The notes: generated by a model not told the origin, from the letters alone. A stretch of 64,000 nt of DNA from Flavivirga spongiicola (GCF_030540825.1 NZ_JAUOEO010000001.1:1585001-1649000), one strand, 5' to 3'. Counted from the stretch's first letter, positions 32,754 through 42,794 are shown. Program-made: numbers and translations.

Positions 32754-34298
32754 ATGGATAAAGAATTGATTATTCGATCTAGTTCCGACAATGTTGATTT
32801 TGCCTTATTAAAAGATGGAAAACTTATTGAATTACAAAAGGATGAAGATAGTAATGACTTTTCTGTTGGTGATGTGTTTATAGCCAAAATAAGAAAAGCC
32901 GTTCCTGGCCTGAATGCTGCATTTGTTAATGTAGGTTACGAGAAAGATGCATTTTTGCATTATCACGATTTAGGACCAAAACTACCTTCACTTTTAAAAT
33001 TCACAAAACGTGTAAGCACAGGTAAATTAAAAGATTTTTCTTTAAAAAACTTTCCATTTGAAAAAGATATTGAGAAAGACGGCAAAATTGTCGACGCCTT
33101 AAAATCTAATCAATCGCTATTAGTACAAATAGTTAAAGAACCCATATCTACAAAAGGTCCTAGAATAAGCTCTGAGCTTTCTATTGCTGGTAGATATATT
33201 GTTTTAGTTCCTTTTTCTAGTCGTATTTCTATTTCTCAAAAAATAGAAGACAGAGAAGAGAAAGACCGATTAAAACGATTGGTAAAGAGTATAACTCCAC
33301 CAGGTTTTGGTATTATTGTACGCACCGTAGCACAAGGCAGAAAAGTAGCTGAACTAGATAAAGATTTACAAAATTTGCTTAGTCGTTGGACGGCAATGTG
33401 TAAAAAGCTACACAAAGCACATCATCCAAGTAAAGTATTAGGAGAAATGAATAAGGCCTCGTCTATTTTACGAGACATATTTAATGACACCTTTACAAGT
33501 ATTCATGTTGATGATGAAGAGCTTTACATTCAAATTAAAGATTATGTGCAAGAAATTGCACCAAAAAAAGAATCAATAGTTAAATTGTATCAGTCTAAAG
33601 TCCCAATTTTTGAAAAATTTGGAATTGAAAGACAAATAAAAACTTCCTTTGGCAAAACCGTTTCTATGGCAAAAGGGGCATATCTCGTTGTTGAACACAC
33701 TGAGGCACTGCACGTTATAGATGTAAACAGCGGTAATAGATCTAATAAAGCCAATAACCAAGAGGATACGGCATTAGAAGTTAATCTAATAGCTGCTACC
33801 GAAATGGCTCGTCAATTACGTTTACGTGATATGGGCGGGATTATAGTAGTAGATTTTATTGATATGACAAATGCTGAAAACAGGCAAAAATTATTTAACC
33901 ATCTTCGTGACGAAATGAAAGATGACAGAGCAAAACACAAAATATTGCCTCCTAGTAAATTTGGATTGATACAAATAACAAGACAACGTGTTCGCCCGGA
34001 AATGAATATTAAAACCCGAGAGGAAAACCCTAACGGATTAAATGGTTCTGAGGTTGAAGCACCCATAGGATTGGTGCAAAAAGTAACACACGATCTTGAA
34101 CAACTATTAAAAAAAGACTATAAAAAGTTGACTTTAAACACACATCCTTTTATAGCAGCCTTTTTAACAAAAGGTTTTCCATCGATACGTTCAAAATGGT
34201 TTTTTGAACACAAAAAATGGGTTAAAGTTTTACCAAGAGATGCTTACACATATCTAGAATATCATTTTTTTGATAAAGATGGTAATCAAATTAAATAA
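32754..34298 (+). CDS. rng: Ribonuclease G (Rne/Rng family)
   Basis: The 514-residue protein has the RNase E/G catalytic region: an S1 RNA-binding insert near the start (VGDVFIAKIRKAVPGLNAAFVN), GFGIIVRTVAQGRK near 190, HVIDVNSGNRSN near 325 and GGIIVVDFIDM near 363, with catalytic Asp residues in the last two. It lacks the long C-terminal scaffold of E. coli RNase E, so it is G-like. It cleaves A/U-rich single-stranded RNA, including rRNA precursors. It lies downstream of HU and the basic peptide, with a terminator after it. Confidence 0.95.
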   Translation: MDKELIIRSSSDNVDFALLKDGKLIELQKDEDSNDFSVGDVFIAKIRKAVPGLNAAFVNVGYEKDAFLHYHDLGPKLPSLLKFTKRVSTGKLKDFSLKNFPFEKDIEKDGKIVDALKSNQSLLVQIVKEPISTKGPRISSELSIAGRYIVLVPFSSRISISQKIEDREEKDRLKRLVKSITPPGFGIIVRTVAQGRKVAELDKDLQNLLSRWTAMCKKLHKAHHPSKVLGEMNKASSILRDIFNDTFTSIHVDDEELYIQIKDYVQEIAPKKESIVKLYQSKVPIFEKFGIERQIKTSFGKTVSMAKGAYLVVEHTEALHVIDVNSGNRSNKANNQEDTALEVNLIAATEMARQLRLRDMGGIIVVDFIDMTNAENRQKLFNHLRDEMKDDRAKHKILPPSKFGLIQITRQRVRPEMNIKTREENPNGLNGSEVEAPIGLVQKVTHDLEQLLKKDYKKLTLNTHPFIAAFLTKGFPSIRSKWFFEHKKWVKVLPRDAYTYLEYHFFDKDGNQIK

Positions 34299-34303
34299 TT
34301 AAA

Positions 34304-34335
34304 AAACCCGCTTACTTTAAAAGTAGCGGGTTTTT
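34304..34335 (+). terminator. Terminator of rng
   Basis: AACCCGCT-T-ACTTT / AAAGTAGCGGGTT stem (one bulged T) followed by six T, six bases after the stop. Confidence 0.9.
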
Positions 34336-34366
34336 TTGATTTAAATCTAAATCAAACCTTTTTATA

Positions 34367-35806
34367 TTAGCCTTCTCCCTGGTCTCCATGACCTCCTCCT
34401 CCATTTGTGCAATCAACGTATTCAACTTCCCAACCAATCCAATCAGAAGTACCGCATGCATTAGTTATTCTAGCTTCAAAAACATACCACCCTGGAGATG
34501 GTGTATAATTAATTGTTCCTGAATTACTACTAGTAGTAGTTGATGTATATAAAACGCTTAAACTAGGAAAACTTAATAACCTATATTGATAAGTATTTCC
34601 CTTTATTTTAGGAGATATAACATATTCATTTCCATTATTACTGGAACAAAAATAGCCGTCTTCACCTATACCGTTACTAAAGTTAACCCAATCTACATAA
34701 CGTTTACCTATCCAAAATTCTTTTTGTACTGTCCCGCTAGAAGTAATAGCCCTAACATAGCCAGGTCCGTTTATATTACTACTATTTGGTTGTACAGTAA
34801 TACTTGTATTATTTGATGATAAAATATTAAGATAACTAGGTGTTTGCCATGTAACTGAACTACCGTCATTATCTAAAGTATAAGTTTCAGATGTAGTACC
34901 GCAAATTAAAGACGCTCCTTGTGGTAAAGAGTATAAATACTCCAACGCAATAATATCCCTACTATTAAATTTTCCTAGTACCGAATTATTGAAACAAGCT
35001 AACATGACAGAAGTAACGTCATAACCAGTTGGAGTTCCTGGTATATGGTTAGCTCCGTTAGCATTTGGTTCTTGCGTAGAATTTATACCCTCTGATTGAT
35101 TTAAACCACAACTTTGTAAACTAAACCAATCTGTATGTCTTAAACCTAAAGTATGTCCTAATTCATGAATCCAAATATGTCTTAAAACATTTGCATTTGA
35201 ACCATTTGTTCCTGTAAATATTCTTGCTATTGGTCCAGGGTTACCATTAAATGGAAAATCTGCTCTTCCACCTGCTGGTCCAACAACTTGGATTGCATTT
35301 ATATCTAGAGAATTATCTTCTGCTCCAAAAGTTAATACAAAGTCTAGCCCTATATTTAATTCATTATATTTTTGTATAGCACCACTAAGAGCTGTTTGCT
35401 GAGCATTAGTAAGAGCTCCATTCCCTTGATTGACACCTCTCACTGTTAAAGTCTGAATATTATTAACAATATTGTTTGAATGATAATGTTTTGATTTAGA
35501 ATTCTGTTGTTTGTTCGTTTTCTTTGAAGATATCATTTCATCAACTTGATTATAACTAATCATTATATCTTCTTCAATTATATAATATTTTTCGTTTATA
35601 CCATATCTATTTTTTTGACTTATTAACCTAAGTGCAAAAGGGTTAAACTCGAGTTCTCTGATTTTAAGAATATCCTCTTCGGTAATCTCGTACTCTACAA
35701 AATCGTTAGTAAGTTTCTCATTAGTAAATGGGGTGTCTTTCTCACAACTAGTGAGAATTAATGAAATTCCAAAAAGTAGAATCGCAAATTTTAAATAATT
35801 TTTCAT
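34367..35806 (-). CDS. M57-like (HEIGH-type) metalloprotease lipoprotein
   Basis: The 479-residue protein has a lipoprotein signal peptide (lipobox Cys21 in ISLILTSC). The zinc site near residue 213 reads HIWIHELGHTLGLRHTDW, the HExxHxxGxxH pattern of metzincins and close to the 'dual-action HEIGH' peptidases of Bacteroidota. An upstream AGGRADFPFNGNPGP is also typical. The C-terminal 170 residues look like beta-sandwich repeats and end in a Gly-rich tail without a T9SS sorting domain. It is probably surface-anchored and secreted; substrate unknown. It is convergent with rng. Confidence 0.85.
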   Translation of the reverse strand: MKNYLKFAILLFGISLILTSCEKDTPFTNEKLTNDFVEYEITEEDILKIRELEFNPFALRLISQKNRYGINEKYYIIEEDIMISYNQVDEMISSKKTNKQQNSKSKHYHSNNIVNNIQTLTVRGVNQGNGALTNAQQTALSGAIQKYNELNIGLDFVLTFGAEDNSLDINAIQVVGPAGGRADFPFNGNPGPIARIFTGTNGSNANVLRHIWIHELGHTLGLRHTDWFSLQSCGLNQSEGINSTQEPNANGANHIPGTPTGYDVTSVMLACFNNSVLGKFNSRDIIALEYLYSLPQGASLICGTTSETYTLDNDGSSVTWQTPSYLNILSSNNTSITVQPNSSNINGPGYVRAITSSGTVQKEFWIGKRYVDWVNFSNGIGEDGYFCSSNNGNEYVISPKIKGNTYQYRLLSFPSLSVLYTSTTTSSNSGTINYTPSPGWYVFEARITNACGTSDWIGWEVEYVDCTNGGGGHGDQGEG

Positions 35807-36063
35807 TTTTTAATAATTTATAGATTAATAAAATTTTATTTATTATAAAAAATGAGAGAAAGTTTTTTTATTAACTAAATTTAATTTTTATGTTTTAATT
35901 TCTTACTTAGTAATTATTAAAAATCTTCTGTTTTGTCGAAAAACTAAAATTGTTGTTATGGAAAAACCGTAAAATTTGAAATTTGAAAAACAATGAATAT
36001 AATACTTAGAAAATTCGATGTTTAATTAATGAAATTTTTTACTTTGTTTGGAGTAACAAGTGT

Positions 36064-37095
36064 TTATGATGCTGGATTAGGTATTTCCTGATGCACTTTA
36101 TCAACCTGCTCTAATACTTCATAACTTAATTCAACATGAATACTATCAATATTTTCTTTAAGCTGCTCTAAATTGGTAGCTCCAATTATAGTACTAGTAA
36201 TGAAGGGCTGCTGATTTACAAATGCTAGTGACATTTGCGCCAAAGTCAAACCATGGTTTTCAGCTATTTCCAAGTAACGTCTTGTCGCATCGGCTGCTTG
36301 TTCTCCACTATATCTAGCAAACCTTGGAAATAATTTAAGTCTTGCATTATCAGCCGCATTGCCTTTAATGTATTTACCAGAAAGTACGCCAAATGCCATT
36401 GGTGAATATGCTAGCAAACCTACATTTTCTCTCAAAGCTACTTCTGCCAGATCAGTTTCAAATGTTCTGGTCAGCATAGAGTAGGCATTTTGAATCGTTA
36501 TCACTTTAGGTAAATCATGCTTTTTAGATTCTTCTAAATAACGCATGGTTCCCCATGAATTCTCATTAGAAACACCAATATTTCTTATTTTCCCTTCTTT
36601 TATAGCGTTATCTAAACTATGAAGAATTTCATTAAAATTATCTTTCCAATTATCGTCATACTTATAGTCTCTTACCCCAAACCTATTGGTGTCTCGTTCC
36701 GGCCAATGTAATTGGTATAAATCTATATAATCTGTTTGCAATCTTTTTAGCTCTAAATCTATAGCCTCTTTTATCGCATTTGGACTGAATCCTGTTTTCC
36801 GAATATGTGCTGTATAATCGCCAGGTCCTGCAATTTTAGAAGCTAAAACAACCTTATCTCTATGACTCGTTTTTTGTAACCAGGCTCCAATAATTTTACT
36901 GGTACGTCCACTCATTTCTGCTGTAGCAGGTACTGGATACAACTCTGCCGTATCTATGAAATTAACACCTTGGTCTAAAGCATAATCCAATTGTGCATGC
37001 CCCTCTGCTTCTGTATTTTGGTTTCCCCATGTCATGGAGCCCAAACATATTTTACTAACTTTTATATTGGTATTTGGAAGTGTTGTGTATTTCAT
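36064..37095 (-). CDS. NADP(H)-dependent aldo/keto reductase (Tas-like)
   Basis: The 343-residue protein is a TIM-barrel AKR with the catalytic tetrad visible: Asp and Tyr in NFIDTAELYPVP, Lys in VVLASKIAGPG, His in YQLHWPERDTN. The NADP-binding end reads TIIGATNLEQLKENID. The AELYPVP and GRTSKIIGAWL segments fit the Tas/YajO type. The reaction is reduction of an unidentified carbonyl. It has REP-like repeats immediately upstream. A 257-base AT-rich space without recognised content separates it from the M57-like protease on the other side. Confidence 0.93.
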   Translation of the reverse strand: MKYTTLPNTNIKVSKICLGSMTWGNQNTEAEGHAQLDYALDQGVNFIDTAELYPVPATAEMSGRTSKIIGAWLQKTSHRDKVVLASKIAGPGDYTAHIRKTGFSPNAIKEAIDLELKRLQTDYIDLYQLHWPERDTNRFGVRDYKYDDNWKDNFNEILHSLDNAIKEGKIRNIGVSNENSWGTMRYLEESKKHDLPKVITIQNAYSMLTRTFETDLAEVALRENVGLLAYSPMAFGVLSGKYIKGNAADNARLKLFPRFARYSGEQAADATRRYLEIAENHGLTLAQMSLAFVNQQPFITSTIIGATNLEQLKENIDSIHVELSYEVLEQVDKVHQEIPNPAS

Positions 37096-37111
37096 AGATT
37101 ATATTTTTATC

Positions 37112-37131
37112 ATTCCCGCGAAGGCGGGAAT
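37112..37131. repeat. REP-like palindrome, copy 3
   Basis: ATTCCCGCGAAGGCGGGAAT, perfect except for the loop; inverted relative to copy 4 thirty-two bases away, forming a REPIN-like pair upstream of the aldo/keto reductase. Confidence 0.8.
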
Positions 37132-37163
37132 CTTTTTAATTGAAACTTCTAATTTTCTAGTGG

Positions 37164-37183
37164 ATTCCTGCCTTCGCAGGAAT
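37164..37183. repeat. REP-like palindrome, copy 4
   Basis: ATTCCTGCCTTCGCAGGAAT followed by GACA. Partner of copy 3 in opposite orientation. Confidence 0.8.
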
Positions 37184-37221
37184 GACAAGTCTTTTGAGTT
37201 TTTCAGACGAAGCACAAAGAT

Positions 37222-37261
37222 AAAAAACCTTTCAGAATCTTATTATTCTGAAAGGTTTTTT
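37222..37261. terminator. Strong bidirectional terminator after the OmpA gene
   Basis: AAAAAACCTTTCAGAAT pairs perfectly with ATTCTGAAAGGTTTTTT (17 bp, 6-base loop). It lies 36 bases beyond the OmpA stop on the minus strand. Confidence 0.9.
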
Positions 37262-37266
37262 AATGA

Positions 37267-37286
37267 ATTCCTACCAAAGCAGGAAT
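37267..37286. repeat. REP-like palindrome, copy 5 (degenerate)
   Basis: ATTCCTACCAAAGCAGGAAT followed by AACA; same orientation as copy 4 and partly decayed. Confidence 0.6.
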
Positions 37287-37296
37287 AACAATATGA

Positions 37297-38271
37297 TTAA
37301 TTCTCGTTTAGCAATTTAGACAGCTCATCTAATTTTGGTGTTAAAATGACCTCAATACGTCTGTTTTTTGCTTTGCCTACTGCTGTATCATTTGAAGCAA
37401 TAGGAGCAAATTCACCGCGACCCGCTGCTGTTAAATTTTCAGGATTTATAGCCACATTTTCTCTTAAAATATTTACAATAGCTGTCGCTCGCTTGGTTGA
37501 TAAATCCCAGTTACCACTTAATTGTGCGTTGCCTTTATAGGGTACATTATCTGTATGCCCTTCGATTAGGACCGCAATATCTGGATTATCACCAAGTACA
37601 CTTCCTAATTGTTGTACGGCTCTTCGCCCTTCATTACCAACTGCCCAACTACCAGAACTAAATAATAGTTTGTTTTCCATAGACACATATACTTTTCCAT
37701 CGCGTTGTTCTACCGTTAGACCTTTCCCTTCAAAATCTGTTAAAGCTCTAGAAATGGCATTCTTTAGTTGTGTCATCGCCGCATCTTTTGAAGCAATAAC
37801 ATTCTCTAATTCCGCTACTCGGTTTGATCTGTCTTCTAATTCTTTTTTAAGTTTTGCTAAACGCGCATTTTCAGCAGCTAAAGCCTGTTCTTTTGCTTCT
37901 AGTTGCGCTAATAATTCTCTATTCTTTTTAGAGTTTCTTGCTATGGCACTAGAGCTGTTTTTTTCTAAAGCATCATAGGAATTTTTCAGATTATCGTAAT
38001 TAGATTTTGCTGCGTTATAATCTGCTTGTAGTTTATCACGTTCTTGAATAGCTTCATCAAAGGCTTTCTGAATTTGTTTCAACTCATTTTCTGCGGCATT
38101 TTTAGCACTTAAAAGTGCATCATTTTCACTAGAAAGTTTCCTATTTTCCTCCTTTAAAGCACCATATTTGTCTTCTAATTCTTTATATATTTTTGGTGAC
38201 ACACAAGACACTAAAAATGTTAAGGTCAGTACTGTGAATAAGATTTTTTTTATCATTCTGCTTGGGTTCAT
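37297..38271 (-). CDS. OmpA-family lipoprotein with long coiled coil
   Basis: The 324-residue protein has a lipoprotein signal (lipobox Cys23 in LTFLVSC), a heptad-rich coiled coil (about 30-175, full of Glu, Lys, Asn and Ala) and a C-terminal OmpA-like peptidoglycan-binding domain (about 195-315, with VLIEGHTDNVPYKG and NRRIEVILTP). It should link the outer membrane to the cell wall. A second ATG at 38256 would give a shorter but also good signal peptide, so the exact start is uncertain. It is monocistronic, ended by the terminator at 37222. Confidence 0.93.
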   Translation of the reverse strand: MNPSRMIKKILFTVLTLTFLVSCVSPKIYKELEDKYGALKEENRKLSSENDALLSAKNAAENELKQIQKAFDEAIQERDKLQADYNAAKSNYDNLKNSYDALEKNSSSAIARNSKKNRELLAQLEAKEQALAAENARLAKLKKELEDRSNRVAELENVIASKDAAMTQLKNAISRALTDFEGKGLTVEQRDGKVYVSMENKLLFSSGSWAVGNEGRRAVQQLGSVLGDNPDIAVLIEGHTDNVPYKGNAQLSGNWDLSTKRATAIVNILRENVAINPENLTAAGRGEFAPIASNDTAVGKAKNRRIEVILTPKLDELSKLLNEN

Positions 38272-38300
38272 TTGTTATTTACTTATTTATAAAATGTGTT

Positions 38301-39062
38301 TTAATTATCTATTTCTACTAAAATTGGACAATGATCGCTATGTACAGCTTCAGAGAGTATAACGGCTCTTTTTATTTTTTCTTGTAATGGTTCTGCAACC
38401 ATAGCATAATCTAATCGCCAACCTTTGTTATTCGCGCGGGCATTAGCACGATAACTCCACCAACTATATTGCTGAGTTTCTGTATTTAAATATCTGAACG
38501 AATCTATAAACCCACTATCAATAAAACTTCCAATCCATGCACGTTCGTCAGGTAAAAACCCAGATACACCTTTCATTTTAGGGTTATGAATGTCTATTTC
38601 TTCATGACAGATATTATAATCACCACAGATAACAAGATTGGGAAACTCTTTCTTGAGATTATTTATATAATCTTGAAATAAGTCCATATACTCTAACTTA
38701 TGATTTAAACGAGCATCGTTCGTTCCAGACGGTAAATACAAACTCATAACGGATACCCCATCAAAATCAGCACGTATATTTCGTCCTTCAAAATCCATTG
38801 ACTCAATATTTGTGCCATATTCTATATGCTTTGGTTCTATTTTACTTAAAATGGCCACACCGCTATATCCTTTTTTTTGAGCACTAAACCAATAATTATA
38901 TTTGTATCCAGCTTCAACAAAAACATCCAAATCTAACTGCTCTTTCATAGCCTTTATTTCTTGTAAACAAATAACATCTGGATTTGCACTTTTTAACCAA
39001 TCTACAAAACCTTTATTGATCGCCGCTCGAATGCCGTTTACGTTATATGATATAATTTTCAT
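38301..39062 (-). CDS. xth: Exodeoxyribonuclease III
   Basis: The ATG at 39062 gives a 253-residue protein starting MKIISYNVNGIRAAINKGF, the standard start; an upstream start would add 22 unrelated residues. Catalytic motifs are present: LQEIKA, GYSGVAILSK, CGDYNICHEEID, LDYAMVA and SDHCPI. It removes nucleotides 3' to 5' and cuts DNA at abasic sites in base excision repair. The C-terminal Asp-His pair (SDHCP) is intact. It lies 30 bases upstream of the OmpA gene on the same strand. Confidence 0.96.
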   Translation of the reverse strand: MKIISYNVNGIRAAINKGFVDWLKSANPDVICLQEIKAMKEQLDLDVFVEAGYKYNYWFSAQKKGYSGVAILSKIEPKHIEYGTNIESMDFEGRNIRADFDGVSVMSLYLPSGTNDARLNHKLEYMDLFQDYINNLKKEFPNLVICGDYNICHEEIDIHNPKMKGVSGFLPDERAWIGSFIDSGFIDSFRYLNTETQQYSWWSYRANARANNKGWRLDYAMVAEPLQEKIKRAVILSEAVHSDHCPILVEIDN

Positions 39063-39371
39063 CTGTATATGGTTATTGTTTTTATTATTAGACGTCATTC
39101 CCATAGTAAAGATCCTGGCAAGTATCAAAATCTTTAATTATGTTTATTTCATCTAGCTAAAATAAATAATACGTTACTTTTACACCATCAAATAAAAATT
39201 TATTTTTATTTAGATTTCCTATTTACTGAAACAAGCTCAGCATTAATCTCAGGAAAGACAAATTTATAAGACGCCTTTAAATCGCCTTAAAGGTATTATA
39301 TTCGTTATTACGGCAGATTTAGCGAATCATACTAACAAAATATTTTAAACTATTTGTAGTTTAAGTATCTA

Positions 39372-42300
39372 ATGAAGTTTATTATATCAATTCTTATATT
39401 TTTAATTGGTTTTTGTGGATTTACTCAAGAGCCAACTTCAAACTATAAAACTATAAGGGTTGCTGTAAAAAATACTATTCGTATAGACAGTGTAAGTATA
39501 AATTCCAGTTCGTTTTCAATTAAACGAAAAGACCATACGATTATTGATTCTACATTCTATTCAGTTGATTTTGCCAAAGCAATTCTTACTTTTAAAAAGC
39601 TTATTGAAACAGATTCAATCATCATCAACTATTTAAGATTCCCCGATTTTTTAACCAAAACCTATCAGCAATTGGATGAAGCTATTATTGTTGAAAACAG
39701 TGATAACCTTGAAAAGCTATACAAACTATCGGAACCAAACGATTCTAAAAACTTCGTCCCTTTCGATGGTTTAACAACCTCGGGAAGCATCTCAAGAGGC
39801 GTCACTATCGGAAATAACCAAAATTCGGTTTTAAATAGTGAACTAGATCTTCAAATAACCGGAAAGCTTAATGATAAGGTTTCTCTTAGGGCATCCATAC
39901 AGGATGCCAATATTCCATTACAAGAAAGTGGCTATTCGCAACGTTTAGATGAATTTGATCAGGTTTTTATTGAGCTGTTTAGTGACCGTTGGAATATTAG
40001 AGCAGGTGATATTGATTTACAAAATACCGATTCTTATTTCGCGAGTTTTTCTAAGCGTGTACAAGGGTTGTCCGTTAACGCCAAATTAGGAGATGAAGTA
40101 TCTCAAACTAATTTATTTGCTTCTGGGGCTATTGTACGCGGACAGTTTACAAGAAGCCAGTTCACAGCCCAGGAAGGGAATCAAGGACCTTATAAATTAC
40201 AGGGGCAAAATGGCGAATTATTTGTACTTGTTGTTAGTGGTAGCGAAACGGTTTATGTAAATGGTGTCGCCGTAAAACGTGGCGAAGATCAAGATTATAT
40301 TATAGATTATAATGCGGGTGAAATTATATTTAATGCTACATACCCTATAACTTCCGAAATGAGGATTACTGTCGATTATCAATTTAGCGAACGTAATTAT
40401 TCACGTTTTGTGGCTTATGGCGGTGGACGATTTGAAAGCGACAAGCTAAATATAGGTGTTTCTGTATATTCTGAAAATGATGCGAAAAGCCAACCTCTTC
40501 AACAAAACTTATCCGAAGAACAGATTCAAATATTATCTAATGCCGGTGATGATAGAAGCTTAATGGTAGCTCCTTCTGAAATTCAAGAAGCTTTAAATGA
40601 GAATAGAATTTTATACAAAAAAGAACTTATTGGTGGTGTTGAAGCTTTTGTGTTTTCTAATAATCCTGACGACACATTATACCGTGTCACCTTTACACAA
40701 GTTGGAACCAACCAAGGGGATTACATTTTAAGCAACACAACAGCTATTAATAATATTTACGAATTTGCTGGTGTTTCTCAAGGAAATTATGCACCCATAG
40801 TTCAATTAGTAGCGCCTACCAAACTTCAGATAGCTGTAATAAATGGAAACTATAAACCTTCAGAAAAAACGAGTATTAATTTTGAAGCTTCTGGTAGTAA
40901 AAATGATTTAAACTTATTTTCGAATTTAAATGATAATGATAACGACGGTTTTGCTGGAAAATTAAATATGGAGCAAAAACTCATCAAAAATGATAGCCTT
41001 TGGAGTTTAAGTGCTTTTGTCAACACAGATTATATTCAACAGGATTTTAAAACTATAGAGCGTCTATATAATGCAGAGTTTAATCGCGACTGGAATTTAG
41101 CCCCTCCATTAGGAAATCAAACCGTAACAAACTTAGGAAATCAAATTTTGTTAAACTCAGGTTTTCGAATTTTCCATCCTAAAAAAGGCACTATTGACTA
41201 TCAATTTGAGCATTTAGGTTACTCTGAAAATTTTAACGGCAACAGACATGTTACCCATGTTAATTTACTTCTAAATAAGTTTAACATTTCATCTTATTCT
41301 AGTTTCCTAAATGCCAATTCTAACATAAATACCTCAACCTTTTTAAGGTCTTATAACCGTGTTACCTATAGCATGCAAAAAAGTTGGTTAGGAGTCAAAT
41401 TAGCTATTGAGGATAATGAACAAAAAGATGTTTCAACTCAAACATTAACCCCTTTAAGTCAAAAGTTTAAATCCTACGAAATATTTGTTGGAGTAGGTGA
41501 CAGCACTAAGGTTTTTGCAGAAATAGGTTATAAAAACCGAGTGAATGATAGTATCAGGAATAACGAATTACAAAAAGTGAATACTTCCAACACATTCTAT
41601 TTAGATTCGCGATTGGTTCAAAACAAAAACACCAACCTATCTTTATATGCCAATTATAGAACTTTAAAAAGCGAAGATAGTGCTATTGAAAATGAACGTT
41701 CTATAAATTCCAGACTACAATTTAACCAAAAACTTTTTAAACAAATTGTACAGTGGAATACTATTTTTGAAACCAATTCAGGAACATTGCCACAACAGGA
41801 TTTTACCTATGTTGAAGTTGAAGCAGGACAAGGTACCTATACCTGGATTGATTATAATGAAAATGGTATACAGGAGCTTGAAGAATTTGAAATTGCTCAA
41901 TTTCAAGATCAGGGGAAATACATAAGAGTCCTTTTACCTAACCGGGTTTTTATAAAAACGCATCAAAACAGGTTGAGTCAAACACTCACAATTAACCCTT
42001 CTCAATGGGCTGTTAGTGAACATAAATCGAAAAAATTCTGGTCACATTTTTATAATCAAACCAGCTATTTAATTGATAGAAAAATAAAAAGAGATGGAAA
42101 TAGTTTTGACCTTAATCCTTTTAAAAATAGTGAAGACAATCAACTAGGTCTACAATTAAACTTCAGAAATGTATTGTTTTTTAATAGAGGGAAACAACGT
42201 TATACAACCTCATATACATATCTTGACAATACAACTCGGAACATACTTTCAATTGGATTTATTGAAAACGGTTTAAAAAGTCATCAGTTTAATTTTAATC

Positions 42301-42794
42301 ATAAAATTGCTGAAAGCTGGTTAATAAATATGCTTTCCTCTTTTAGTATAAATGAAAGTATTAGTGAGAATTTTGTAAGTAAAAATTACAATTTTGAAGA
42401 GACTCGACTAAATCCAAAACTATCGTACTTATTTAATGATAATTCTAGTTTTGATGTATTTTACCAACATGCAAGCAAAGATAACACCATAGGCGGTTTA
42501 GAGTCTTTAAAACAACAAAAGTATGGTGTTTCATTTACTTTGGCCAACAGTCAAAAAAGTGCTATAAATGGGGAGTTTAATTATTTCTCAAATGTTTATA
42601 ATGGCAACCCAAACACACCTGTTGCTTATCAGATGTTAGAAGGATTACAACCTGGAAAAAACTTTACGTGGACTTTATTAGCTCAAAAAAAACTAACCAC
42701 TTTTCTTGATCTTAATCTGAGTTATTTTGGGAGAAAAACAGAAACCAGTAAAACCATACATACGGGTTCTATTCAACTCAAAGCTTACTTTTAG
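39372..42794 (+). CDS. Large outer membrane beta-barrel protein, conserved in Bacteroidota
   Basis: The 1140-residue protein has a signal peptide (residues 1-19, ending GFTQ) and no recognised enzyme domain. Near residue 130 it reads GLTTSGSISRGVTIGNNQNSV, then RAGDIDLQNTDSYFASFSKRVQGL and, near 295, VYVNGVAVKRGEDQDYIIDYN with NAGEIIFNATYPIT. The latter segment resembles repeated motifs in SprA-like proteins, and the rest is dominated by alternating beta-strands ending SIQLKAYF, a typical barrel end. It is probably a porin- or translocon-sized outer membrane protein. It is transcribed alone; no promoter consensus was found. The function is unknown. Confidence 0.75.
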   Translation: MKFIISILIFLIGFCGFTQEPTSNYKTIRVAVKNTIRIDSVSINSSSFSIKRKDHTIIDSTFYSVDFAKAILTFKKLIETDSIIINYLRFPDFLTKTYQQLDEAIIVENSDNLEKLYKLSEPNDSKNFVPFDGLTTSGSISRGVTIGNNQNSVLNSELDLQITGKLNDKVSLRASIQDANIPLQESGYSQRLDEFDQVFIELFSDRWNIRAGDIDLQNTDSYFASFSKRVQGLSVNAKLGDEVSQTNLFASGAIVRGQFTRSQFTAQEGNQGPYKLQGQNGELFVLVVSGSETVYVNGVAVKRGEDQDYIIDYNAGEIIFNATYPITSEMRITVDYQFSERNYSRFVAYGGGRFESDKLNIGVSVYSENDAKSQPLQQNLSEEQIQILSNAGDDRSLMVAPSEIQEALNENRILYKKELIGGVEAFVFSNNPDDTLYRVTFTQVGTNQGDYILSNTTAINNIYEFAGVSQGNYAPIVQLVAPTKLQIAVINGNYKPSEKTSINFEASGSKNDLNLFSNLNDNDNDGFAGKLNMEQKLIKNDSLWSLSAFVNTDYIQQDFKTIERLYNAEFNRDWNLAPPLGNQTVTNLGNQILLNSGFRIFHPKKGTIDYQFEHLGYSENFNGNRHVTHVNLLLNKFNISSYSSFLNANSNINTSTFLRSYNRVTYSMQKSWLGVKLAIEDNEQKDVSTQTLTPLSQKFKSYEIFVGVGDSTKVFAEIGYKNRVNDSIRNNELQKVNTSNTFYLDSRLVQNKNTNLSLYANYRTLKSEDSAIENERSINSRLQFNQKLFKQIVQWNTIFETNSGTLPQQDFTYVEVEAGQGTYTWIDYNENGIQELEEFEIAQFQDQGKYIRVLLPNRVFIKTHQNRLSQTLTINPSQWAVSEHKSKKFWSHFYNQTSYLIDRKIKRDGNSFDLNPFKNSEDNQLGLQLNFRNVLFFNRGKQRYTTSYTYLDNTTRNILSIGFIENGLKSHQFNFNHKIAESWLINMLSSFSINESISENFVSKNYNFEETRLNPKLSYLFNDNSSFDVFYQHASKDNTIGGLESLKQQKYGVSFTLANSQKSAINGEFNYFSNVYNGNPNTPVAYQMLEGLQPGKNFTWTLLAQKKLTTFLDLNLSYFGRKTETSKTIHTGSIQLKAYF

